The notes under the pieces were generated by a model. That model saw nothing but the letters and a program-made list of their open reading frames with translations. It had not been told where the DNA came from and made no database searches. DNA of 33,006 bases, from the NCBI GenBank assembly GCA_947623175.1, contig CANQGK010000026.1, positions 1-33,006 on the forward strand, given 5' to 3'. Below are positions 15,934-24,739 of this stretch, one piece after another. This DNA comes from an uncultured Clostridia bacterium. Its GTDB lineage: Bacteria; Bacillota; Clostridia; Oscillospirales; Acutalibacteraceae. Position numbers and translations under genes: made by a program. Position 1 is the first letter of the stretch. Each line of letters starts with the position of its first letter.

Positions 15934-17772
15934 TTATTCGTTTACAAAGAACTGTTCGTACCAGACAATAAAGGTATATACCGTCCAGATTTTGCGGCTT
16001 TGGTCGGATTTGCCCGATTTATGGGTATCAAGCAGCTTTATAAGCTTATCGGTATTGAAATATTTTTCCGCCGTTTCGCTTGTAAACGCCTGCTTTACGG
16101 TATTGTAGTATTCGTCCTCCTTAAGCCATACACGAATAGGCACCGGAAAGCCCAGCTTGTCCTTGTCGGCGGTACGGCGAGGCAGGGCTTTTTCCGCCGC
16201 CTTTCTCAATGCCAATTTCGTCGTTACGGTATTCACGCGGCATTTAAGCGGAATCGTCTCGGCGAATTTCATTACCTTTTTATCAAGGAAAGGAACCCTG
16301 AGCTCCAGCGAATTTGCCATACTCGTTTTATCGGCTTTAAGCAAAATATCCCCCATAAGCCACATATTTATATCGAGATATTGCATTTTCGTGACGGTAT
16401 CCTTATCCTTTACCTCGCTGTAAAATTTATCGCAAAGAATTTGCGGAGCGGGTACGTTTAAGGCGACGTCGCTTTTTAAAATTTCATTTCTTTCCTTGAG
16501 CGAAAAGATATTTGCGTTGCCTATAAACCGTTCCTCTATCGTTTTGCCCCGCCTTACAAGATAATTTATACCATGCTTTTGAGGCAAAAAGGCGCAAAGC
16601 TTACCTATAATTCTTCTGATCTTAAAGGGCAGCTTATCGTAAAGCGTGAGGGTGAGCGGTTCCTGATAAATGCGGTAACCGCCGAACAACTCGTCCGCTC
16701 CCTCGCCCGACATTACAACCTTGACGTATTCGCTCGCAAGCTTGCTCACAAAATAAAGGGCTATCGCGGCGGGATCCGCAAGCGGCTCGTCCATATGGTA
16801 CTGTATTTTCGGAAAAGCCGACCAATATTCCTCGGGGGTAATTATCTTTGAAATATTTTCCACCTTTATGGTATCGGCAAACTCCTTTGCGTAATGAATT
16901 TCGTTATAACGGTCGCCGTCGGGGCTTTCGAAGCCTACGGTAAAGGTTTTATCCACATCGGCGGCTTGCGCTATATAGCTCGAATCTATACCGGAAGATA
17001 GGAAAGAGCCCACCTCGACGTCGGCGATTTTATGCGCTTCCACCGACTCGCGAACCGTTTTGTCGGTAATGTCGGCAAAATATTCCAACACGCCGTCGAT
17101 ATCGGAAAACTCGGGACGCCAATACCGCGTTTTTTTCATTTTACCGTCCTTAAAAGTAAAATAATGCGCGGGCGGCAGCTTATATACCCCCTTAAAGAAG
17201 GTCTCCTCGGTAGGCGAATATTGGAAGGAAAGATAATGCGCCAGCGCCTCCTCGTTAAGCTCCTTTTTAAATTCGGGATGATCGAGAAAGGACTTGATTT
17301 CCGAGCCGAATATAAAGCTGTTTCCCATAAAGGTATAGTAAAAAGGCTTTATTCCGAACATATCCCGCGCCGCAAAAATCGATTTATCGCGACGGTTGAA
17401 AATAACAAAGGCGAACATCCCGCGAAGCTTTGTTATCAAATTTTCGCCCCATTCCTCGTAGCCGTGAAGCAGAACCTCGCTGTCGGAATTATTGGCAAAG
17501 GTATGCCCCGCCGCCGTAAGCTCACTACGCAGATCCTTGAAATTGTAAATTTCGCCGTTGAATACCAGAACGAGGGTCTTATCCTCGTTGAACATAGGCT
17601 GATCTCCGTCCGCCAAATCTATAATGCTGAGCCTTCTGAAGCCCAAAGCGATATCGTTATCTATAAATTTCCCCGCCGAATCGGGGCCGCGATGAACTAT
17701 TCGGTTCATCATTTTTTCGAGCACCGTTCCGTCGTCCTTTATATAATTTGTAAATCCGGTAAATCCGCACAC
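15934..17772 (-). CDS. asnB: Asparagine synthase, glutamine-hydrolysing
   Basis: A 612-aa enzyme converting aspartate, glutamine and ATP to asparagine. The N-terminal glutamine amidotransferase has catalytic Cys2 (the initiator Met must be removed), the HRGPD motif at 28-31, FNGEIYN at 71-77 and SDSEV. The C-terminal synthetase carries the PP-loop LSSGIDSS near 258-265, where the family usually has SGGxDS; the Gly-to-Ser change at the second position is seen in some members. GEGADELFGGY is intact. The start is a GTG with GGAGG eight bases before it. Some AsnB homologues amidate cell-wall or capsule precursors rather than making free asparagine, and the neighbours do not settle this. Confidence 0.93.
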   Translation of the reverse strand: MCGFTGFTNYIKDDGTVLEKMMNRIVHRGPDSAGKFIDNDIALGFRRLSIIDLADGDQPMFNEDKTLVLVFNGEIYNFKDLRSELTAAGHTFANNSDSEVLLHGYEEWGENLITKLRGMFAFVIFNRRDKSIFAARDMFGIKPFYYTFMGNSFIFGSEIKSFLDHPEFKKELNEEALAHYLSFQYSPTEETFFKGVYKLPPAHYFTFKDGKMKKTRYWRPEFSDIDGVLEYFADITDKTVRESVEAHKIADVEVGSFLSSGIDSSYIAQAADVDKTFTVGFESPDGDRYNEIHYAKEFADTIKVENISKIITPEEYWSAFPKIQYHMDEPLADPAAIALYFVSKLASEYVKVVMSGEGADELFGGYRIYQEPLTLTLYDKLPFKIRRIIGKLCAFLPQKHGINYLVRRGKTIEERFIGNANIFSLKERNEILKSDVALNVPAPQILCDKFYSEVKDKDTVTKMQYLDINMWLMGDILLKADKTSMANSLELRVPFLDKKVMKFAETIPLKCRVNTVTTKLALRKAAEKALPRRTADKDKLGFPVPIRVWLKEDEYYNTVKQAFTSETAEKYFNTDKLIKLLDTHKSGKSDQSRKIWTVYTFIVWYEQFFVNE

Positions 17773-17804
17773 AGTATTTTCCTCCGAAAAAGTAATTGTA
17801 TTAT

Positions 17805-18302
17805 TTATAACCGATTATTTGAAGCGGGCTTAAGCTTTTTTAAAACGGCTTTTGCCGCGGCGCCCGTCGCAATTCCGCTTATAAGCGCCGCCAATAAAAG
17901 AATACCCGAATAATAAAGCGCTCCCGCGCCCAATAACAGGGCGGCGCAGGCAAGCTGCGCTATATTATGCGACACGGCGCCCGTGATGCTTAAGCCTATA
18001 ATTCCCACCGACTTGAATTTTGAAAACACACACATCGTCACAAAGGATAATATTCCCCCCGAAAGAGAATAAATAAGCGTAAAGGGGGAAGAAAACAACA
18101 ACGCCGACAGCAAAATACGAACCGTATTTACGGCAAAGGCGCCCTTTTTGTCGCCGAAAGCTATAAGCAAAAGCGCTACGGTATTTGCAAGCCCCAGCTT
18201 TATGCCGGGAGCTATAAAATCAAGGGTAATAAAATGCTCCAGATAATTTATAACGATGCAAACGGCGGAAAGAATACCGTAAAGACATATTCTTTTGGTC
18301 AA
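17805..18302 (-). CDS. Gx transporter family membrane protein (HepS1-like)
   Basis: A 165-aa polytopic membrane protein with five to six hydrophobic helices and the IKLGLANTVALL motif that names the Gx family (Pfam Hpre_diP_synt_I). Members resemble ECF-transporter substrate-binding components. They were earlier annotated as heptaprenyl diphosphate synthase component I, for which evidence is thin. A GTP-like or quinone-precursor substrate is not established. It starts at TTG 18302 with GAGGG about nine bases upstream. Its stop is 32 bases before asnB and it follows the MBL gene after 17 bases. Usual partners (NusG-II protein, ApbE, polyprenyl synthase) are absent here. Confidence 0.85.
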   Translation of the reverse strand: MTKRICLYGILSAVCIVINYLEHFITLDFIAPGIKLGLANTVALLLIAFGDKKGAFAVNTVRILLSALLFSSPFTLIYSLSGGILSFVTMCVFSKFKSVGIIGLSITGAVSHNIAQLACAALLLGAGALYYSGILLLAALISGIATGAAAKAVLKKLKPASNNRL

Positions 18303-18319
18303 AATACCGCACCCTCTCG

Positions 18320-19219
18320 CTATTTTTCGGTTTTGGGACTTATTCTGCCGTTATTGACGTAAAAGGTTATATCGCCGTCGTAATCGGTGCGAAAAATATC
18401 GGCGCCCACCCTTTCGAAAATCGCCAGCGCCTCTTTATGAGGATGACCGTAAGAATTATCGCGTCCTGCGGAAATTGCCACATATTCGGGTTTCATAGCC
18501 TTTAAAAATTCGTATGTATTCGAGGTACTGCTGCCGTGGTGACCGGCGTTAAAAACGTCACAGCTAAGGTCGAGTCCTTCGTTTAACAGCTCTTTTTCGA
18601 CCTTTGCCTCGGCGTCGCCCGTGAACATGAATTTTTTATCGCCGATTTTTGCCATAGAAATTATCGAGCGATTGTTTTCGTCCTTCATATTATCGTAAGC
18701 CGCAAGCACGGTGATTTCAAACTCGCCCAAGCCGAAATTCATACCCGGCTTTGCCGTGAAAACGCCGCCGCCACTTTCGGTCACTCTGTTTACGATAAGC
18801 TCGGCAGAGGTGAGCCCTTCGCTCTCAATCGAAATTTCGGGTAAAATTACGTTCTTTATATCAAAAATTTCCGCTATTTTACCGACGCCGCCCGAATGAT
18901 CGTCGTGAAGATGGGTTATTATTAAAACGTCTATCTCCTTGATATTACATTCGCTCAACTGCGCGCAAACGTCGTTTGCCGCCTCTGGAGTGCCGGTATC
19001 TATAAGCGCCGAATAACCGTTGCTGTAAATAAGCGAGCAGTCGCCCTGCCCTACATCGATTACCCGCACAAAATCCTGCTCTGTATCAAATCCGGAATTA
19101 ACCCCCGAAAGGTTGAATTTTCCGTCGCTCAAGAAAAATACGCAAAACAGTATGCTTATAAAACCTATCACCGTAAGCGCTGCCGAAATTTTTCGTTTTC
19201 CGCTTATCTTATTCTTCAC
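18320..19219 (-). CDS. MBL-fold hydrolase, ComEC C-terminal-like
   Basis: A 299-aa metallo-beta-lactamase-fold protein with an N-terminal membrane helix (about 10-31), so the enzyme domain is probably outside the cell. The domain begins FVRVIDVGQGDCSLI and has the metal motif THLHDDHSGG (His103, His105, Asp107, His108), FTGDAEAKVE, then AGHHGSSTS. These are the marks of the ComEC/Rec2-type nuclease domain found free-standing in many Firmicutes. It may cut DNA or a nucleotide, but the substrate is not known. It starts at GTG 19219 and overlaps ftsK by 11 bases. No ComEC channel helices are present. Confidence 0.88.
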   Translation of the reverse strand: MKNKISGKRKISAALTVIGFISILFCVFFLSDGKFNLSGVNSGFDTEQDFVRVIDVGQGDCSLIYSNGYSALIDTGTPEAANDVCAQLSECNIKEIDVLIITHLHDDHSGGVGKIAEIFDIKNVILPEISIESEGLTSAELIVNRVTESGGGVFTAKPGMNFGLGEFEITVLAAYDNMKDENNRSIISMAKIGDKKFMFTGDAEAKVEKELLNEGLDLSCDVFNAGHHGSSTSNTYEFLKAMKPEYVAISAGRDNSYGHPHKEALAIFERVGADIFRTDYDGDITFYVNNGRISPKTEK

Positions 19220-21635
19220 TTCGCGCCTCTTGCTCCATAAGCTGATCGGCTGTTATCAACACTTTTCGCGGCTTTGAGCCCTCGTACGGGCCTACCACGC
19301 CGCGGTTTTGCATTTCGTCGATAATGCGGGCGGCTCTGGCGTAGCCTAATTTCAACCTTCTCTGCAAAAGGGAGGTGGACGCCATTCCGTTCTCCACAAC
19401 TACCTTTATCGCTTCCTTAAGCATCGGATCCTCGTCCGGTCCGTCCTCATCAAGCCCCGTTTTCTGCTTTTTCTCAACCGCCGCCTGACGTTCTATTTCG
19501 ACCATAACGTTATCGTCGTAATCGGCGGTATGGTCGCCCTTGATGTATTCTACCACGCGCTCGACCTCTTCGTCGCTTACGAAACAGCCCTGTATGCGGT
19601 TGGGCTTGGGCGCGCCCGCAAAGCGGAAAAGCATATCGCCTCTGCCCAAAAGCTTTTCGGCACCGGCAATATCAAGAATGGTTCGGCTGTCGATCTGGCT
19701 CGATACCGCAAAGGCTATACGCGTGGGGATATTTGCCTTGATAACGCCGGTAACGACGTCCACGGAAGGACGCTGTGTGGCGACGATAAGGTGCATACCC
19801 GCCGCTCTCGCCTTGGCGGCTATACGGTTTATCGAATCCTCGACCTCATTCGGCGCGGTCATCATAAGATCGGCAAGCTCGTCTATAATAATTACGATAT
19901 GCGGCATTTTCTGTACTTCGGAATCGTCAAGCGTATCGACAAAATTATTATAGCCTTCGATATTTCTCACACCTCTGTCGGCAAACATGGCGTAGCGCTT
20001 TTCCATTTCGGAAACCGCCCATCCCAGCGCTCCCGCCGCCTTGCGCGGATCGGTTACGACGGGCACCAGCAAATGCGGAATACCGTTATAAATGCCGAGC
20101 TCTACCACCTTGGGATCTATCATTAAAAGCTTGACCTCTTCGGGAGTAGCTTTATAAAGAATACTCATAATAATGGTATTTATACATACCGATTTACCCG
20201 AACCGGTAGCGCCCGCTATAAGTCCATGCGGCATTTTGGCAATATCGGTAACTACCGCGTTGCCGCCTATATCCTTGCCGAGGGCGACGGTAAGCTTGCT
20301 TTTGCCCGATATAAACGCCGAGGACTCGAATATTCCCCTTACTCCCACAACGTCGGTGTGCTTATTGGGTACCTCTATACCTACCGCCGCCTTGTTGGGA
20401 ATGGGAGCCTCTATTCTGACGCCGGCGGTAGCCAGGTTAAGGGCGATATCGTCGGCAAGATTGGTGATTTTGCTTATTTTAACCCCCGCCGAGGGCTGTA
20501 ATTCGTAACGGGTGACCGTAGGCCCGCGGCTTATATCGACGATCCGCGTCTCCACGCCGAAGGAGCGCAAGGTTTCCACCAAATGCTCGGCGGTAAGCTC
20601 CGTTCCGGATTTTGCGGAATTGTCAACCTCTGTGGCGTTCAGAAGGGAGAGCGGCGGGAAAGCATATCCGCCGTCGGCAGAAATATCGATATTGTTATCC
20701 AAGCTTTTGGCAAATTTCGCCGTTTCCTGCTTTACCGAGATTTTTTCGCCCTTTTCGGCGGCTTCCTGCGCGGCGGCATTCAGAGCCTTATCCATATTGG
20801 CTTTGTCATCCGCTCCCTCGGGAAGGTCGGGCTCCTCGTCAGGTTTATCCTCCTCGGATATCGGAAGGTCGTGATAGGTGCTTACCACCTTACGCCCCAT
20901 ATCCTTTATGGAGGCTTTCGGCTTTTTGGGCTTTTCCTCGGGCTTTTCGTCGTCTATAGGAATATCGACGTCAAAGCCCTTTATAACCTTAAGCTTTTTG
21001 CCGCCGGAGGTCTCTTCCTCGCGATTGAGCCTTTGATTGTAAGCGTTTTCCGCCTGCTCGGATATGGTTTTGACCGGTTTTGATACCGCTTTGAAAAGCG
21101 ATATCAGGGTAGTGCCGGTAATTATCATAAAAAATACAAAAATAAGCAAAATAACGGTTATCGCGGCGCCCGTTTTACCGAATCCGCGATAAATCGGCTC
21201 GGCTATCAGGGCGCCGAAAAATCCGCCGCTTTTAAGCTCTTTTCCGCTTTTAAATGCCGCCAAAATATGTTTCCCGAAGGAAAGAGACGGATCCCTCGGA
21301 ACAAAAATATCAATAGCCGCGCCTATTAACGCCGCCAATATTCCCGATTCGATAATTTTTGCTATAATTGAAGCGTTTTGCTTATCCATGGCGCAAATAA
21401 CAGCCGCAAATCCCATCAAGAACGGGTAAAAATAAACCGTTACGCCAAATATTCCGCACACCGATTCATGCATCCACAGCCAAACGTTTTGACCTTTGAT
21501 AAACACGATGCAAAGAAAGAATATTGCCGCCGCAAACCAAATAACCGCCATGAGCTGTTTTTTGCCCGCGCCGGATTGCGGCTTTGCCGCCGTATTTCCG
21601 CTTTTGGACGCTTTGCCTTTCTTTTTAGCTGCCAT
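19209..21635 (-). CDS. ftsK: DNA translocase FtsK/SpoIIIE
   Basis: An 808-aa septal DNA pump. Four membrane helices fill about 28-185. A charged linker (190-310, rich in E/D/K/P) follows, then the motor: Walker A GATGSGKSV at 475-483, Walker B IVIIIDELADL, and ATQRPSVDVVTG. The C-terminal winged-helix gamma domain (LLQRRLKLGYARAARIIDEM) reads the polar SRS/KOPS sites. In spore formers the same family clears the chromosome into the forespore, and this sequence cannot distinguish SpoIIIE from FtsK. The ATG follows AAGGAG. It lies 24 bases after ribF and overlaps the MBL gene. Confidence 0.95.
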   Translation of the reverse strand: MAAKKKGKASKSGNTAAKPQSGAGKKQLMAVIWFAAAIFFLCIVFIKGQNVWLWMHESVCGIFGVTVYFYPFLMGFAAVICAMDKQNASIIAKIIESGILAALIGAAIDIFVPRDPSLSFGKHILAAFKSGKELKSGGFFGALIAEPIYRGFGKTGAAITVILLIFVFFMIITGTTLISLFKAVSKPVKTISEQAENAYNQRLNREEETSGGKKLKVIKGFDVDIPIDDEKPEEKPKKPKASIKDMGRKVVSTYHDLPISEEDKPDEEPDLPEGADDKANMDKALNAAAQEAAEKGEKISVKQETAKFAKSLDNNIDISADGGYAFPPLSLLNATEVDNSAKSGTELTAEHLVETLRSFGVETRIVDISRGPTVTRYELQPSAGVKISKITNLADDIALNLATAGVRIEAPIPNKAAVGIEVPNKHTDVVGVRGIFESSAFISGKSKLTVALGKDIGGNAVVTDIAKMPHGLIAGATGSGKSVCINTIIMSILYKATPEEVKLLMIDPKVVELGIYNGIPHLLVPVVTDPRKAAGALGWAVSEMEKRYAMFADRGVRNIEGYNNFVDTLDDSEVQKMPHIVIIIDELADLMMTAPNEVEDSINRIAAKARAAGMHLIVATQRPSVDVVTGVIKANIPTRIAFAVSSQIDSRTILDIAGAEKLLGRGDMLFRFAGAPKPNRIQGCFVSDEEVERVVEYIKGDHTADYDDNVMVEIERQAAVEKKQKTGLDEDGPDEDPMLKEAIKVVVENGMASTSLLQRRLKLGYARAARIIDEMQNRGVVGPYEGSKPRKVLITADQLMEQEARSEE

Positions 21636-21659
21636 TTTTGCTCTCCTTATAAAATTTAA

Positions 21660-22508
21660 TTATAATTCCGAATTTTGTAAATCCTTTGTGATCTGCGCCT
21701 TGATTTCCTCTATCGAAGCAAACTTTTTTTCATCCCGCAAAAAGCGCAAAGGCGCCGTTCTGACTCTTTTTCCGTATAAATCGCCCGAAAAATTCTTAAT
21801 AAAAGTCTCGCTTATAACGTAGTCGGAGCGAAATGTCGGGCGAATCCCGATATTGGTAATTCCGGTATATTTTTTTCCGTCAAAGGTAACCTCTGCGGCG
21901 TACACTCCGAAGCGTAAGTCCGTAAGCTCCTTGGGATATTTTTGATTTATTGTCGGGAAGCCTATCGTCCTGCCCCTTTTAAAGCCGCCGATAACCTCGG
22001 ATTCAAAGGAAAAGGGCTCGCTTAAAAGTCGGTTTGCTTTTTCGGTTTCGCCGGATTTTAACATCCGACGTATGGCGGTGGAGGAAATAATCTCGCCATT
22101 TTCTTTGACCGGCGGCAAGCAATTGAAAATTATGCCGTTTTCATCGCAGAAACGCATAAGCAAATCGATATCGCCCGCGCCCCCTTTTCCGAAGCGATAA
22201 TTAAATCCGCAGGAAATGTATGCGGGGGCAAATTCGGTTTTTAAAAGGTTTAAAAAGTCCTCTGGAGAAATATCCTTTACTTTATCGAAATCGAGCAGGT
22301 ACACCTCGCCTATTCCGTTATCTTTTAAAATACGGATTTTATCCTCCAAAGAGGTGATAAGCGATTTTTTGCCCGTAAAATAAGCTTTTGGCGGCAAAGG
22401 AAATGTAACCGCCGTTTTTTTATATTCCGACGGCATATTCAAAACCGCCGTATGCCCCTTATGTACGCCGTCAAAGGTACCGAGCGCTATGGCGTTTTCT
22501 TTTGACAT
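21660..22508 (-). CDS. ribF: Riboflavin kinase / FAD synthetase
   Basis: A 282-aa bifunctional enzyme converting riboflavin to FMN and then FAD. The N-terminal adenylyltransferase has GTFDGVHKGH (about residue 9) and the ISSTAIRRML motif. The C-terminal kinase has GRTIGFPTIN and the conserved Glu in SETFI. The start is taken at ATG 22508; a GTG at 22517 lies in the same frame and both share the GGAAAGG...GAGGG region. It follows the truB stop by nine bases. No FMN riboswitch is apparent, since expression should come from the upstream rimP promoter. The order truB-ribF is standard in Firmicutes. Confidence 0.95.
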   Translation of the reverse strand: MSKENAIALGTFDGVHKGHTAVLNMPSEYKKTAVTFPLPPKAYFTGKKSLITSLEDKIRILKDNGIGEVYLLDFDKVKDISPEDFLNLLKTEFAPAYISCGFNYRFGKGGAGDIDLLMRFCDENGIIFNCLPPVKENGEIISSTAIRRMLKSGETEKANRLLSEPFSFESEVIGGFKRGRTIGFPTINQKYPKELTDLRFGVYAAEVTFDGKKYTGITNIGIRPTFRSDYVISETFIKNFSGDLYGKRVRTAPLRFLRDEKKFASIEEIKAQITKDLQNSEL

Positions 22509-22517
22509 AACCCTCAC

Positions 22518-23414
22518 TTACCTTTCCTGTATTTTGTTTATTACGCATTTGACACCGATTTGCTCTTTTTCAAAATCCGCAAAGCCCACGCCCAAAAAAG
22601 TATCTTCAAATTTCACCCTGAAAAGCTCGTCGGGCGACATATCGTTTATTTTTACGCGGTCGAACCCGAGCTGACCGCCGTTGCAAAATCTTACCGCCTG
22701 TTTTTCGGTGATCCGCACTTCCCTTAAATGCGAAACCGCGGTTTCCTCGTTTAAAATATAATCGGAAACGTTTTCGCCGTTTATTTTTTCAAGCGGTATG
22801 CAGTCTTTGATATAAAAGCCCGAGGCGTAAATTCTGCAAAGCGAGGTAAGGGTGGCTCCCACCCCCAAAAACTCACCTAAATCCCGCGAAAGCGCGCGGA
22901 TATAGGTGCCTTTTGATACGTGAACCTCGATTTCGAACTCGTTATCGTCCGATAATTCCTTTAACAGCTTTATTTCGTATATTTCCACTTTTCTGGGCGG
23001 AATTTCCACCTTTTTGCCCTCGCGCGCCAATTCGTAAAGTCTGACGCCGTTTCGCTTCAAAGCCGAGTACATGGGCGGTATTTGCGAAATTCTGCCGGTA
23101 AAGGCGTTTAATGCCGAAAGCAGCTCGTCGTTGGTTACGAAAGCCTTTTTTTCTGAGATTATTTCGCCGGTTATATCGTCGGTGTCGGTGGTAATTCCGA
23201 GCTTTATTTTGGCGATATAGCGCTTGTCCGCATCGAGCATAAGGCTTGAAAGGGCGGTAGCTCTGCCTAACAGCACGGGCAATACTCCCGTCGCCAAGGG
23301 ATCAAGCGTGCCGGTGTGGCCTACCCTTTTTTCTTTTGCCGCCCGCTTTATTGCAGAAACGGCGGAAAAGGAGGTAATGCCCTGCGGCTTATTGATCGGT
23401 AGAAGACCCTGCAT
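22518..23414 (-). CDS. truB: tRNA pseudouridine-55 synthase TruB
   Basis: A 298-aa enzyme that makes pseudouridine 55 in the T loop of tRNAs. The N-terminal signature INKPQGITSFSAVSAI and the catalytic motif HTGTLDPLATGVLPV with Asp38 are intact. The KGTYIRALSRDLG motif is present, and a C-terminal PUA-like region follows. The ATG at 23414 lies 26 bases inside the end of nrnA in another frame, pointing to coupled translation. Length is usual. Confidence 0.96.
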   Translation of the reverse strand: MQGLLPINKPQGITSFSAVSAIKRAAKEKRVGHTGTLDPLATGVLPVLLGRATALSSLMLDADKRYIAKIKLGITTDTDDITGEIISEKKAFVTNDELLSALNAFTGRISQIPPMYSALKRNGVRLYELAREGKKVEIPPRKVEIYEIKLLKELSDDNEFEIEVHVSKGTYIRALSRDLGEFLGVGATLTSLCRIYASGFYIKDCIPLEKINGENVSDYILNEETAVSHLREVRITEKQAVRFCNGGQLGFDRVKINDMSPDELFRVKFEDTFLGVGFADFEKEQIGVKCVINKIQER

Positions 23415-24396
23415 ACGCTTCCTCCAAGGCTGATTTTACGGCGCCGAGTATCAGCTTTTTTACCTGGCTTAAGCTGCCGTTGACGGTAGCGCCCGCCGCG
23501 GCTATATGACCGCCTCCGCCCAATTTTCTGCAGATTGCGCTCGCGTCAAAGGGGGGATAGGTCCTGAGCGATACCTTAAATTCTTCCTTTTCGATCTGTT
23601 TTACGGTAATGCCGATTTTTACGCCCTCTATACTGCGCGATATAACGGCGATGCCCTCAAGCTCCGTGCCGCTGCAGCCGGTTTCCTCCTGCATTTCGGA
23701 AGTGACCGGCAAAAGCACACACCTGTCGTCAAAATGAAATTCGGCGGCGGTCAATACCATTTGCTCAAGCTTTAAAAGCCTTTTTGACTTAGTATCGAAC
23801 ATAAGCCGGTTGATTTCGGCGGCGTCAAGGTTGTATTTGTAAAGCTCCGCCGCTATACGGTGGGTTTTTTCAGTAACGTTCGAATACTTAAAACAGCCGG
23901 TATCGGTGGCAAGACCCGTATACAAAGCCTTGGCGGTGATATCGTTGATATTCACGTTCATGCGTTCTATTATGTCAAACATAGCCTCGGCGGTTGCGGC
24001 GGCGCTTGGATCGAGATAAAGATTTTCGGCGTAATGCGTATTGGAGATATGGTGGTCGATACAAAGCTGTATTTTGCCGCCGAATTCTTCCCTTAACGCG
24101 CCGAGCAAAACCTCGTCCGCAACGTCCACCGCCACAACGGAAGCGCCTTCCATATGAACGTGGTCGGTTTTTCGGGCAAAATAATTATATTTTTGCGGAA
24201 TAAGCTCGGGGCAAAGCACACATGCGGTTTTGCCTATCTCGTTAAGCGCATAATAAAGCGCGTAAGCGGAACCGAGCGTGTCGCCGTCGGGCGATGCGTG
24301 AGTGAGAATAATATAATTATTATGCTTTTTTAAATAAGCGACGGTTTGCTTTAGGGTAAAGAGATTACAACCGCTGTTATTCTTCATCATCATCAT
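23389..24396 (-). CDS. nrnA: DHH-family phosphoesterase (NrnA-like)
   Basis: A 335-aa bifunctional oligoribonuclease and pAp phosphatase of the DHH/DHHA1 family. Motifs are HASPDGDTLGSA, DVAD, the DHHISN metal motif and the C-terminal GGGHIAAAGA of the DHHA1 domain. Four consecutive ATG codons (24396 to 24387) follow GAGG, and the second or third gives better spacing, so the N-terminus is uncertain by a few residues. The frame extends upstream to 24438, but that stretch overlaps rbfA without a ribosome site. It overlaps truB by 26 bases. The rbfA-nrnA-truB order is typical. Confidence 0.93.
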   Translation of the reverse strand: MMMMKNNSGCNLFTLKQTVAYLKKHNNYIILTHASPDGDTLGSAYALYYALNEIGKTACVLCPELIPQKYNYFARKTDHVHMEGASVVAVDVADEVLLGALREEFGGKIQLCIDHHISNTHYAENLYLDPSAAATAEAMFDIIERMNVNINDITAKALYTGLATDTGCFKYSNVTEKTHRIAAELYKYNLDAAEINRLMFDTKSKRLLKLEQMVLTAAEFHFDDRCVLLPVTSEMQEETGCSGTELEGIAVISRSIEGVKIGITVKQIEKEEFKVSLRTYPPFDASAICRKLGGGGHIAAAGATVNGSLSQVKKLILGAVKSALEEAYAGSSTDQ

Positions 24397-24739
24397 TTTC
24401 CTCTTTAAATGAGCCGATAATTTGAGAAATATTGGCACTTATATTTATGGAATCATCCGCAATAAAGCGAAGCTCGGGCACCTTGCGAAGCTTTAAGCGC
24501 GCGCCCAATTCGCGGCGCAAAAAGCCGGTTGCTCCCTTTAATGCCTTTACCGACGCTACAGTGGCGTCATATCCTTCTATGGCGCTTACGTAAACGGCGG
24601 CGTAGGAAAGATCTCTCGAAAGATCAAGCTTCACTATGCTCAAAAGCTTGCTGACGCGCGGATCCTTAAGCTCTCGCAACAGCTCCGACAAGGTTACCTT
24701 GATATCCGAAGTGACGCGGCCTATTTTATATCCAGCCAT
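24377..24739 (-). CDS. rbfA: Ribosome-binding factor A
   Basis: A 120-aa single KH-fold protein that helps mature the 16S rRNA 5' end and cold-adapted 30S assembly. The pattern is standard: R..SDIK..LSELLRELKDPRV, LDLSRDLSYAAVYVS, then the C-terminal PELRFIADDS. Its ATG overlaps the infB stop by one base (TGATG), a tight coupling. The acidic tail ENDDDEE is encoded by the bases that also carry the nrnA start codons. Confidence 0.95.
   Translation of the reverse strand: MAGYKIGRVTSDIKVTLSELLRELKDPRVSKLLSIVKLDLSRDLSYAAVYVSAIEGYDATVASVKALKGATGFLRRELGARLKLRKVPELRFIADDSINISANISQIIGSFKEENDDDEE

Noticed and set aside
15683..16108. A 141-codon plus-strand frame
   Set aside because: Antisense to the 59-aa gene, its hairpin and the end of asnB; no start signal.
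17032..17913. A 293-codon plus-strand frame
   Set aside because: Antisense shadow of asnB and the Gx gene, without motif or ribosome site.
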